From positions 1 through 37,337 of the forward strand of contig JAGLGN010000018.1 in NCBI GenBank assembly GCA_023144005.1: DNA of 37,337 nucleotides, in the 5' to 3' direction. Position numbers and translations under genes: made by a program. Below, piece by piece: positions 1 through 6,545 of this stretch. The first letter of the stretch is position 1; the number at the start of each line of letters is the position of its first letter. The DNA comes from a bacterium (GTDB lineage: Bacteria; AUK180). The notes beneath the pieces are model-generated. The model ran no database searches. It was not told where the DNA came from and saw only the letters and a program-made list of their open reading frames with translations.

Positions 1-58
1 GAGAAAAGCATATGTTAATAATGAATAGTGAATAAGTGCAGAAGAAAGTGTGAAGTGT
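1..58. repeat. Repeat-derived contig edge
   Basis: Bases 1-25 are a perfect inverted copy of 37285-37309. Bases 34-57 match 25319-25342 exactly and belong to the purine-rich heptad family (GTGTGAA-like units) found in the spacers. The tract abuts the stop codon of the secreted protein at 58-861, so it is the 3' flank of that gene. No terminator hairpin with a T-run is visible. Confidence 0.7.
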
Positions 59-861
59 TATTTTTGATAACGCTTGGGATTTATAAGGTTTTCACCTTTT
101 CTTATCTTACCGGATTGCCAGACATGCCAAGTACCATTGATCTTTCCTTTTATCCCCCAATATTTATATCCGCCTTTTGGGGGTCGGGGACCGCTGAAAC
201 TAGTCATTGTTATTAAAGCCGCATCCTTCATATTATATTTTTCAGCAATGATCTTTATAACTCTCTGCTGAAACTCCTTTGATTCCAAAATGTATTTGGG
301 ATGAATTACCGTAATAGGCTCAAGGAACGTTTCAAGCTCTTTATCTGTGTATTCTTTATTTGGATCGTAGCATTCCCTCTTATTTTTGTCAGAAGCACGA
401 ACAGCTACGGGTTTTACTATATTCTCCTTGACAGGTACCGGAGGGGTATAGGTTGATTGAAAATCTATTAATGTGTAAGGCGGACTCTCTCCGGAAAGAT
501 AAAATATACCACACTCTTTGATCTTAAGGGCGCGAAAGCTCAGCAATAATTCTCTTCCTTTTACGGAAATAGAGATAGTTTCCCCATTTTTAATGGATTT
601 CCCTTCTAAAACTGCTACAATTTTTACTGTATAAATGATCTCTTTTAAAATGTCCGGTCTGCCCATTAAAGGATTGGACCGCCTATCCCATATTTCTTTT
701 CTATTAAGGATCTCTCCTTTTATAATTGCATTGGAATCTTTTGCACATTCCTTATTTATAATAGTGCCTGAATTACTCTCTTGCTTTTTCAGGTTCATGG
801 CAAATAAGTTGTTAAATAAAAGGGAAATAATAAGTATTTTTAAAAACATGATGTTTCTCAA
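58..861 (-). CDS. Secreted protein of unknown function
   Basis: This 267-residue protein begins with a hydrophobic signal peptide (FLKILIISLLFNNLFA), so it should be exported. Residues about 35-130 contain a pattern of a Cys-Ala start, an internal VLEG stretch and a later IKECG Cys. That pattern recalls small secreted OB-like/NTR-like domains, but I cannot assign a family. The C-terminal part (YWGIKGKINGTWHVWQSGK) looks like a compact beta domain. The start chosen is TTG at 861, because GGAGG lies about 5 nt upstream. An in-frame ATG at 849 is possible but poorly spaced. The Shine-Dalgarno sequence itself lies in repeat-derived DNA. The gene is separated from the upstream glycosyltransferase by a repeat spacer and is probably its own unit or a read-through gene. 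Function unknown. Confidence 0.75.
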   Translation of the reverse strand: MRNIMFLKILIISLLFNNLFAMNLKKQESNSGTIINKECAKDSNAIIKGEILNRKEIWDRRSNPLMGRPDILKEIIYTVKIVAVLEGKSIKNGETISISVKGRELLLSFRALKIKECGIFYLSGESPPYTLIDFQSTYTPPVPVKENIVKPVAVRASDKNKRECYDPNKEYTDKELETFLEPITVIHPKYILESKEFQQRVIKIIAEKYNMKDAALITMTSFSGPRPPKGGYKYWGIKGKINGTWHVWQSGKIRKGENLINPKRYQK

Positions 862-865
862 CTAA

Positions 866-1049
866 CCTCCAAACTCTGCGAGGAGTGTTCAAATGTTGAA
901 AAGTTCAAGGTGGAGAAATGGGTGATAGGATGATAAGGTGATAGGTTTGTAGGTGGAAAAAGATGGATTCCCTGCTTTCGCGGGAATGGCGGGTGTGTTT
1001 CTTTTTCCTTTCCTGTCTGCACTAACCTCAAACCTCTATCCTCCAACCA
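866..1049. repeat. Mosaic repeat spacer B
   Basis: This noncoding spacer between two minus-strand genes is made of modules seen elsewhere in the window. Positions 926-947 equal 6132-6153 exactly. Positions 991-1037 match 6489-6536 with about two differences. The right edge is a heptad run of CCTCTAA-like units. It also carries the palindromic element at 962-989. Reading frames across it are repeat translations, not genes. Confidence 0.8.
962..989. repeat. dRS3-like palindromic element, copy 1
   Basis: The arms ATTCC(C) and GGGAAT enclose CTGCTTTCGC, giving a short hairpin of the ATTCCC-N-GGGAAT type known as dRS3 in Neisseria and seen as similar elements in many genomes. Read on the minus strand, the hairpin is followed by CATCTTTTT, so it could act as a weak rho-independent terminator for the glycosyltransferase operon ending at 1050. 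Related copies lie at 6185-6212 and 32091-32119. Confidence 0.55.
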
Positions 1050-2138
1050 CTATTTTCTGACTATTTTCTTGTAGTACTCATAGGTATCCGCAACGGTTTT
1101 CGCAACAGAGAATTTTTCGCGCACAAGCTTGCTGCCGTTCCGGCCCAATTCTTTGATCTGCAGCGGAGCATTGTATAATTTCTGCATATTTGAAAGCAGA
1201 GAATGCGGAGAATCCGGGTCGGCGAGAAACCCTGTCATTCCATCCATGACCATCTCATCATTTCCCGCGATACGGGTCGCGATAACCGGCAGTCCCATGA
1301 AAAGAGCTTCACGGATCGCACCGGCAAAGCCCTCGCCGCTTATACTTGGAGAAACAAGAACATCACAGGAGGAAAGGATATTTCCGACATCCTCTCTGAA
1401 TCCGAGAAGATGCACCCTGTCTTCAAGCCCTAATTGCTTGACACGCGCCTTGAACGGCTCATCCGCCGTACGATGGCCCGCGAAGACGAAATGCGCCTCA
1501 CGAAGACGGTTCTGGCCTAATTTCGCTGCTTCGAGAAGCACATCCTGCCCCTTCCATTTGAAATAATTGGCGATACAGCAATAAACGGTAGCCTTCTCGG
1601 GAATGCCCAATTCTGCCCGCAGAGTTCCACGACTTCCTGAAGAGAAACGGCTGGGGTCAACGCCGGAATATATGACCTCTATCTTGTCTTCCGGTATAGA
1701 GTTCTCCATGAGTACCATTTTGACACCCTTGGATACGGCAATAAGTCCGTCTATGTGTCTGCTGTTATATTTTGCCCGTGAAAGGACATTCTGCTTGAAG
1801 GAGACCCTGCGCGTAACTATCAATTTGAAGTTACGGTAGAAGAACATCTTAAGCAGTAGTATATTTGTATGCGCTGTCGATCTGTGAACATTGACAAGAT
1901 CGATCTGCCTTTCCTTGAGGATACCTCTGATGATCTTGATATATCTTGTGTCAAATCCGCTTCTGGGGGCGAGATAATAAACGGGAACACCGATATCCTC
2001 CACCATTTTACCTAAAACAGATCCGGGAACCGTGATCAGTATATGCTCGACATCCCTCATCTGCCTGATAAGTTGATAAACCTGATTCTGCCCACCGCTC
2101 CAGGCATCGCCGACGATCAATTGCGCTATCTTCATCAT
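1050..2138 (-). CDS. GT4-family glycosyltransferase (GT-B fold)
   Basis: This 362-residue cytoplasmic glycosyltransferase probably transfers a sugar from a nucleotide-sugar donor to a glycan or lipid acceptor; the acceptor is not predictable. Family 4 features are visible: an N-terminal Gly-rich loop (GDAWSGGQNQV), the linker region VIYSGVDPSRF, and the C-terminal donor-binding E-x7-E motif in EGFAGAIREALFMGLPVIAT, followed by GNDEMV. The length is typical of the family. The ATG overlaps the stop of the upstream radical SAM gene by 4 nt (ATGA), so the two are translationally coupled. It is the last gene of the six-gene unit starting at 5820. Confidence 0.9.
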   Translation of the reverse strand: MMKIAQLIVGDAWSGGQNQVYQLIRQMRDVEHILITVPGSVLGKMVEDIGVPVYYLAPRSGFDTRYIKIIRGILKERQIDLVNVHRSTAHTNILLLKMFFYRNFKLIVTRRVSFKQNVLSRAKYNSRHIDGLIAVSKGVKMVLMENSIPEDKIEVIYSGVDPSRFSSGSRGTLRAELGIPEKATVYCCIANYFKWKGQDVLLEAAKLGQNRLREAHFVFAGHRTADEPFKARVKQLGLEDRVHLLGFREDVGNILSSCDVLVSPSISGEGFAGAIREALFMGLPVIATRIAGNDEMVMDGMTGFLADPDSPHSLLSNMQKLYNAPLQIKELGRNGSKLVREKFSVAKTVADTYEYYKKIVRK

Positions 2139-3082
2139 TTTTTATTCCTATCGTTATAAATCAAAAATACTCCCCTGTCCTGCATCTTTGATTTTACCAT
2201 TTTTTCCTTTTCAAGTACATCGAGATATTTATTTAATTCCTGTATCTTCAATCCGGTTACTTCCGCGAGGTCCTCCAGTGTACAGGGCCGCCGTCTGAGT
2301 GTATCGGCTATCAACTGCTCTTTATCCTCTCTGTAGGATGCGATCTCTCTTCTGGATGTGAATTTTGAAATGATCTCAATGCCTTTGACATCAAGGATCT
2401 TCATCGCGTCCCTCAATTCCTGTTTTGATAAAGGCAAGACCCCGCTTGAAGCGGCGGGCCTGTCCAGAGTGTTCAATTGCACCCTGTCCGGAGACAGCTC
2501 TCTCAAATATTTTCCAAGTGCCTGCAAATGGTCTTTGCCGTCATTGAATCCCTTGGCGAGAAATACTTCGACCCAGAGTTCGCCCTGAAATTCCCGGCTG
2601 AAGGCCTTCAGTCCCTCAAGATACTTCTCTAAGGACAATCCGGCAGCTGGCCTGTTCAATTTCTGAAAGACATCGGGAAATACCGCGTCCACAGAGGGAA
2701 GTACGATATCGCAAAGCGCAATGTCATCTCTTACTTTTTTATCGTAAAGGAGCAGGCCGTTGGTCAATAACGCTACCTTCAAAGAGGGGTATTCCTTCTT
2801 CAGAAAGCGAATTATCTTACCGATCCCTGAATTCAGTGTGGGTTCGCCCCCTCCCGAAAAAGTGGCATATTCCGGCAAAGGCGGCTTCAAAATACTTTTG
2901 AGCTCATTTATGATCTCATCCGATGCAATATACTCTTTTCTCTCTGTAGAATGTTTCTCCGCGGCACCGCATTCGCAATAAACACAGTTAAGGTTGCATG
3001 TCTTGAACGGCACCATATCTATTCCTAAACTGATGCCCAGTCGACGCGAAGGCACTGGCCCGAAAAGGTATTTATACGCCAC
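2135..3082 (-). CDS. Radical SAM protein, COG0731 (TYW1-like) type
   Basis: The protein opens with the family signature FGPVPSRRLGISLGID and has the radical SAM cluster motif C29-x3-C33-x2-C36 (CNLNCVYC), so it should bind a 4Fe-4S cluster and SAM. A Gly-rich SAM motif (SGGGEPTL) follows. The C-terminal 60-70 residues (TLEDLAEVTGLKIQELNKYL) look like a winged helix. This is the architecture of COG0731 Fe-S oxidoreductases related to the wyosine enzyme TYW1, but bacteria do not make wyosine and the bacterial substrate is unknown to me. I place the start at GTG 3082, preceded by GGGAGG at proper spacing. The longer upstream frame overlaps DUF89 and is not protein-like. It overlaps DUF89 by 11 nt. 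About 315 residues. Confidence 0.9.
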   Translation of the reverse strand: MAYKYLFGPVPSRRLGISLGIDMVPFKTCNLNCVYCECGAAEKHSTERKEYIASDEIINELKSILKPPLPEYATFSGGGEPTLNSGIGKIIRFLKKEYPSLKVALLTNGLLLYDKKVRDDIALCDIVLPSVDAVFPDVFQKLNRPAAGLSLEKYLEGLKAFSREFQGELWVEVFLAKGFNDGKDHLQALGKYLRELSPDRVQLNTLDRPAASSGVLPLSKQELRDAMKILDVKGIEIISKFTSRREIASYREDKEQLIADTLRRRPCTLEDLAEVTGLKIQELNKYLDVLEKEKMVKSKMQDRGVFLIYNDRNKK

Positions 3083-3905
3083 TACCGCCTCCCGCCAGGG
3101 TCGGCTGTCCCACTTTGCCATGCAAAATGCCGGCGACAAGCTCACACTTGAGGACCAGAAGGAAGTACATATCCGCTGTACGCTGATCCCAGAGCATTTC
3201 GAAATTCGCCTGTCCCTTGATAAGTAGAATGTCATGCTTTGACGACACCTCAAGAAGTGATTCCGTTTGCGCGAGCAGCGGCTCATATGTAACCGGCGCG
3301 GTGCGCAGATATTCATCGAGGTCATCCATCGTACAATCATTCAGCATGGGTTTAGATCTCACGTAATGCGTGATCTTCATATCGGGAAATGTCTTGACCA
3401 GCTCACGCTCCATCAAAGAATCAAAGATCACCTCACCGCAATTATCTCCGATGATGCCGATATTTGTCTTGCTGTGGAGTTCTTTCTTTAACTGCTCGAA
3501 AGCGGTCCACTCATATATGCTTCCCATATCTTTTAAGGTATCGGCAGACCTCTCGACTCCCTGAGCAATATCGAGTATATTGCCTGAAATTGATATTCGG
3601 ACGGCATCATAGAGCGGATCACTTGAAGAAGATAGCAGATCCTCGAAGAAGGGTAGAATAGATTCCGCCTGGATATTCATACGCCCCTTTTCCTCTTTGA
3701 AGACATCTTCGCTTCCCGTGTACTTTTCGATCAAGACACCGTAAAGAGTGTGAAAGTCCTTCGCCTGATCGTAATTATCTATTGTTGAGAGTAATTCCTT
3801 TGAGTCCCTTTGAAAATCAGGGTTCTTGGAAAGCCCTAATAATGCGGGAGTTTTTTCAGCAAATCTCAGAATACAGGCGCGACAGTATTTATTCAATACC
3901 GCCAC
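3072..3905 (-). CDS. DUF89 / ARMT1-like metal-dependent phosphatase
   Basis: The 277-residue protein belongs to the DUF89 (COG1578) damage-control phosphatase family, metal-dependent enzymes thought to hydrolyse aberrant sugar phosphates and related metabolites. Visible landmarks are an N-terminal Cys pair (YCRACILRFAEK), the metal/substrate motif IIGDNCGEVIFDSL and the later IKGQANFE. The gene overlaps the 3' end of pepT. GTG at 3905 gives the longest form, but TTG at 3896 has a better ribosome site (AGGTGG) and may be the true start. The position between a peptidase and a radical SAM gene gives no direct substrate clue. Confidence 0.85.
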   Translation of the reverse strand: MAVLNKYCRACILRFAEKTPALLGLSKNPDFQRDSKELLSTIDNYDQAKDFHTLYGVLIEKYTGSEDVFKEEKGRMNIQAESILPFFEDLLSSSSDPLYDAVRISISGNILDIAQGVERSADTLKDMGSIYEWTAFEQLKKELHSKTNIGIIGDNCGEVIFDSLMERELVKTFPDMKITHYVRSKPMLNDCTMDDLDEYLRTAPVTYEPLLAQTESLLEVSSKHDILLIKGQANFEMLWDQRTADMYFLLVLKCELVAGILHGKVGQPTLAGGGSGV

Positions 3906-5124
3906 CTGCGATCTCGATCATAAGTTCTACAGCGGCCTCCATTTCCTCTAAAACGGCAAATTCATATTTTGAATGAAAATTATAACCGCCGGTAAAAATA
4001 TTGGGGGTGGGAATACCCATAAAGGATAATCGGGCACCATCCGTGCCTCCTCTTATCGCCGAATGCTTCAGGTCTATGTCAGCTCGCACCGCCGCCTTCT
4101 GTATCCTGCTACGGACATCGCTCTTTGAATCGATAATGAGTTTCATATTCTCATAAGCGTCAATGAATTTTATCTCGATCCTGATTCCCGGAAATTGTTT
4201 TTCGGTTTCATTCTTCATAGAGGTCATATCGTTTTTGAAACGCTGAACGCCCATTTTACTGAAGTCCCTGATAACAAAATTGACCTGCACATTGTTCACA
4301 TTCCCGGAAAGAGAATCAAAATGTATGAATCCGTCTCTCCCCTTTGTGCCTTCGGGGGTAAAGCGTTTCTCAAGCCGGTTAACAAAGAACGCGCTGGCGC
4401 GTACACTGTTTATCATCTTGCCGAACGCGGTGCCGGCATGTGTATTGAAGCCATGAAATATTACATGGCCGTTAACCGCATTGAAATTTTCTTCCTCATA
4501 ATAGCCCATGCCTGAACCGTCAAAGGTGTAGGCATATTCGGGCTTGAATATTTTTGTGTCAAAGTATTTGGTACCCTTGCCGATCTCTTCATCTGGAGTG
4601 AAGGCAATAAAAATGTCCGATCTCTTGATCTCAGGATGGAGCTGTAAATATTTCAGGCCGCTGATGATCTCAGCAACGCCCGCCTTGTCGTCCGCTCCCA
4701 GGAGTGTATCCCCTGATGCAGTGATCAGTGTCTTGCCCGCTTTTCCGTCCAACTCACCTTGAATACGGGGATCAAGACAGATCCTGCCGTCTTCTGATAT
4801 GTCGATGACGCCGCCTTTGTAATCGAGTACACGCGGCTTTACATTCTTGCCGGGCTCTTCAGGTGAAGTATCAACATGAGCGATGAAACCCACGGGGGGA
4901 GTACTCTCGCCGCTATTTCCCGCGAGAAAGGCATAAAGGTAATTGTGCGGCTCCTTTTGAACGACCCAATCCATGCCCAATTTATCAAGCTGCCCTTTAA
5001 GTTTTGTTAAAAGCTCTTTCTGCCCAGAGGTCGAGGGGAAATCCTTGCTGGTCGGATCACTTGCCGTATCTACCTTCACATACGATATAAAATCATCCAG
5101 AAGATCTGGAAATTTTTTACTCAT
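3889..5124 (-). CDS. pepT: Peptidase T (tripeptide aminopeptidase, M20B)
   Basis: This 411-residue M20-family dizinc exopeptidase releases the N-terminal residue from tripeptides in the cytoplasm. Metal-ligand and catalytic motifs are complete: AHVDTSPEEPG, GADDKAGVAEI, TPDEEIGKG, YTFDGSGMGYYEEE and a C-terminal NFHSKYEFA histidine. The dimerisation (lid) domain lies around residues 215-325 (FHGFNTHAGTAFGKMINSVR). The length matches PepT. The ATG is 11 nt after the ArsR stop and has only a weak Shine-Dalgarno, so translation may depend on coupling. It is the third gene of the six-gene unit. Confidence 0.95.
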   Translation of the reverse strand: MSKKFPDLLDDFISYVKVDTASDPTSKDFPSTSGQKELLTKLKGQLDKLGMDWVVQKEPHNYLYAFLAGNSGESTPPVGFIAHVDTSPEEPGKNVKPRVLDYKGGVIDISEDGRICLDPRIQGELDGKAGKTLITASGDTLLGADDKAGVAEIISGLKYLQLHPEIKRSDIFIAFTPDEEIGKGTKYFDTKIFKPEYAYTFDGSGMGYYEEENFNAVNGHVIFHGFNTHAGTAFGKMINSVRASAFFVNRLEKRFTPEGTKGRDGFIHFDSLSGNVNNVQVNFVIRDFSKMGVQRFKNDMTSMKNETEKQFPGIRIEIKFIDAYENMKLIIDSKSDVRSRIQKAAVRADIDLKHSAIRGGTDGARLSFMGIPTPNIFTGGYNFHSKYEFAVLEEMEAAVELMIEIAGGGIE

Positions 5125-5135
5125 AGCGTATTAAA

Positions 5136-5462
5136 TTATTTCCTTTTTATCTTCTTGGGTTTCAGCCGGCTCAGTCTGATAAGCTCTTTCAATACATCGA
5201 GAATCTTGGGATCTTTCTCAGAATAATATATGGAATTACCCTCTCTTTCCTGGACAACAACACCGGCGGTCCTCAGCATTTTCAGATGTCTTGAGGCAAC
5301 CGATATATCGATCTCCGCGAACTTGGCGATCTCACCGACAGAGCGTCTTTTTTTGGCAACATACTTCAGTATCTGCAATCTTCTCGGACAGGAAAAAGCA
5401 CTGAACACAGGATATTCATCTTTTCCGGGACACCTTCTTTTCTTTCTTCCATCAACAACCAT
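5136..5462 (-). CDS. ArsR-family winged-helix repressor
   Basis: A 108-residue DNA-binding regulator. The helix-turn-helix spans SVGEIAKFAEIDISVASRHL and continues into KMLRTAGVVVQEREG, followed by the beta wing (NSIYYSEKD) typical of ArsR/SmtB proteins. Two cysteines near the N-terminus (RRCPGKDE, FSCPRRLQ) could bind metal or sense redox state, but the classical ELCVCDL motif is absent. ATG 5462 is chosen because GGAGG lies 8 nt upstream; a GTG at 5477 would sit in that site. The start overlaps the end of the NifX-like gene, so the two are coupled. As the second gene of the unit it could autoregulate the promoter at 5856-5884. Confidence 0.9.
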   Translation of the reverse strand: MVVDGRKKRRCPGKDEYPVFSAFSCPRRLQILKYVAKKRRSVGEIAKFAEIDISVASRHLKMLRTAGVVVQEREGNSIYYSEKDPKILDVLKELIRLSRLKPKKIKRK

Positions 5463-5820
5463 GATCACCACCTCCACAACTGGCCTTGCCAGTCTCTAAT
5501 TTTCCATCTATAAGCATTTTCACCGCATCGTCCACCGTTCCTGAAGAAAATGAATAAACCTTGATTCCGAATTCCTCAAAAAAGGTGATCGCCCGGCTTC
5601 CCATACCACCCGTAATAATCCCGTTGGCGCCCTGTTCATTGATAAATTTGGGTACCTGTCCGGGAGCATGCCCCTGTAGGAAAGGATTCTCTACAGAAAC
5701 AACATCAATAATTTTATTGTCTTCTATTTCAACCATTGTAAAAACCGGTGCGTGGCCGAAGTGCCCTGCTATAGGGGCATTGAGCCCGTTTCCGTTTTCA
5801 GATGTTATCGCGATCTTCAT
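5452..5820 (-). CDS. NifX/NafY-like (dinitrogenase FeMo-cofactor) domain protein
   Basis: This 122-residue single-domain protein is of the NifX/NifB C-terminal fold, small proteins that bind Fe-Mo/Fe-S cofactors or precursors. Family landmarks are MKIAITSE at the start, the histidine-containing AGHFGHAPVF, VSVENPF, and the central TGGMGSRAITFFEEFGI. The tail CGGGDHGC offers Cys/His ligands. Free-standing members are widespread in anaerobes without nitrogenase, and nothing here indicates nitrogen fixation. ATG 5820 has GAGGAG 7 nt upstream. It is the first gene of its unit, behind a strong sigma70-like promoter. Confidence 0.88.
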   Translation of the reverse strand: MKIAITSENGNGLNAPIAGHFGHAPVFTMVEIEDNKIIDVVSVENPFLQGHAPGQVPKFINEQGANGIITGGMGSRAITFFEEFGIKVYSFSSGTVDDAVKMLIDGKLETGKASCGGGDHGC

Positions 5821-5855
5821 ATCGATCTCCTCTATTTGCAAAAAGCTACAATAAG

Positions 5856-5884
5856 AGTATACAGGATTATTTACTTTTTTTCAA
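5856..5884 (-). promoter_or_regulatory. Sigma70-like promoter of the NifX-ArsR-pepT unit
   Basis: On the minus strand TTGAAA (5884-5879) and TATACT (5861-5856) are separated by exactly 17 nt. This predicts a start near 5849 and a leader of about 30 nt carrying GAGGAG. It lies at the edge of the repeat spacer, immediately before the first gene of the unit. Confidence 0.7.
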
Positions 5885-5904
5885 GCCTTATTTCGGTTTT
5901 TTCG

Positions 5905-6279
5905 ACGTTCACGAGTGAACAGTGAACAATTAAGAAATGAACAATGAACAATGAAGAAGGACGCTTCGCAGAGCACAAGACGCTACGCAGAGGTTAGAGG
6001 CTGGAGGTTAGAGGTTATGCTTCGCAGAGCACAAGTGACAAGTGCACAAGGCCCCAGCAATGCTGAGCTCGCTCAGCAAGTGTGAAGTCTGAAGTGTGAA
6101 GTGTAAAGTGGGAAAATAGATAGCCAGGTTGTAGGATGATAAGGTGATAGGTTGATAGGTAAAACAGGAGTGACAGAGGGGAAAGATGGATTCCTGCTTT
6201 CGCTGGAATGACAAAAGAGAAAGTGATAGTATTAGAAGATGTGTGGAGAGTGTTTGCATATGATTCTACGCCCATTCTC
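5905..6279. repeat. Mosaic repeat spacer C, part 1
   Basis: A noncoding tract of heptad-like arrays on the plus strand: GAACAAT, GAGGTTA and GTGTGAA units. Modules shared with other spacers are 5923-5952 (= 25382-25411), 6019-6037 (near-identical to 25202-25220, also partly at 5963-5979), and 6132-6153 (= 926-947). It also contains the perfect palindrome TGCTGAGC-tc-GCTCAGCA at 6061-6078. Open frames here are repeat artefacts. Confidence 0.8.
6185..6212. repeat. dRS3-like palindromic element, copy 2
   Basis: GGATTCC and GGAATGAC arms surround TGCTTTCGCT. It is the same element as 962-989, with a mutated right arm. Its minus-strand frame reads as the familiar spurious peptide VIPAKAGIH. It lies inside spacer C. 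Confidence 0.55.
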
Positions 6280-6464
6280 CCTCCACCCACCCAAGTGATC
6301 TGCTTTATTAATCAGATCACCATTCTCCAGGGACGGAGGTGGTGAATTTTTCAACCCACTTATTTATCTGAATTGAATGTATTTAGTTAAAATATTCAAC
6401 CTGCCGTCCCGTAGGCTGATAGCTCCGGCATTCTATTATTTTAACGGATTATTTAATGTGTCAA
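6280..6464 (-). other. Hairpin-rich island, possible ncRNA or 3' end structure
   Basis: This stretch does not resemble the heptad repeats around it. Nested pairings are visible. GTGATCTG/CAGATCAC (6295-6302/6313-6320, 8 bp) lies inside CCTCCACC/GGAGGTGG (6280-6287/6335-6342). TGCCG/CGGCA (6402-6406/6426-6430) lies inside GTTAAAATA/TATTTTAAC (6386-6394/6437-6445). On the minus strand a consensus TTGACA at 6464-6459 is followed 18 nt later by AATAAT. It could be a small RNA, the end of the 18.5-kb operon's transcript, or a decayed mobile element. No T-run terminator is clear. Confidence 0.4.
6435..6464 (-). promoter_or_regulatory. Possible promoter into the hairpin island
   Basis: A perfect -35 hexamer TTGACA (6464-6459) and a weak -10 AATAAT (6440-6435) are 18 nt apart. 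Transcription would begin near 6428 and run through the hairpins toward the NifX-like gene. The weak -10 and its overlap with an inverted repeat keep confidence low. Confidence 0.3.
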
Positions 6465-6479
6465 ACGATATAGCTATTC

Positions 6480-6545
6480 TTCGTATACGGGTGTGTTTCT
6501 TTTTCCTTCCCTGTCTGCACTAACCTCGAACCTCTAGCCTCTATC
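6480..6545. repeat. Mosaic repeat spacer C, part 2
   Basis: Positions 6489-6536 repeat 991-1037 with about two differences and end in a run of CCTCTAG/CCTCGAA-like heptads. The module runs into the last codons of the rRNA methyltransferase gene (stop at 6541). Confidence 0.75.

Noticed and set aside
3083-3340. Longer N-terminus for the radical SAM protein
   Set aside because: The extra 86 residues are the shadow of the DUF89 gene and not protein-like; GTG 3082 has a GGGAGG site and restores the family's usual start.
5452-5820. Evidence of nitrogen fixation
   Set aside because: Only a free-standing NifX-like domain is present; no nifHDK, nifB, E or N gene is in the window, and such domains are common in non-fixers.
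5905-6290. Possible small proteins on the minus strand in the spacer
   Set aside because: They are translations of the heptad and palindromic repeats (HFTLHTS, VIPAKAGIH type), with no ribosome sites or protein-like composition.
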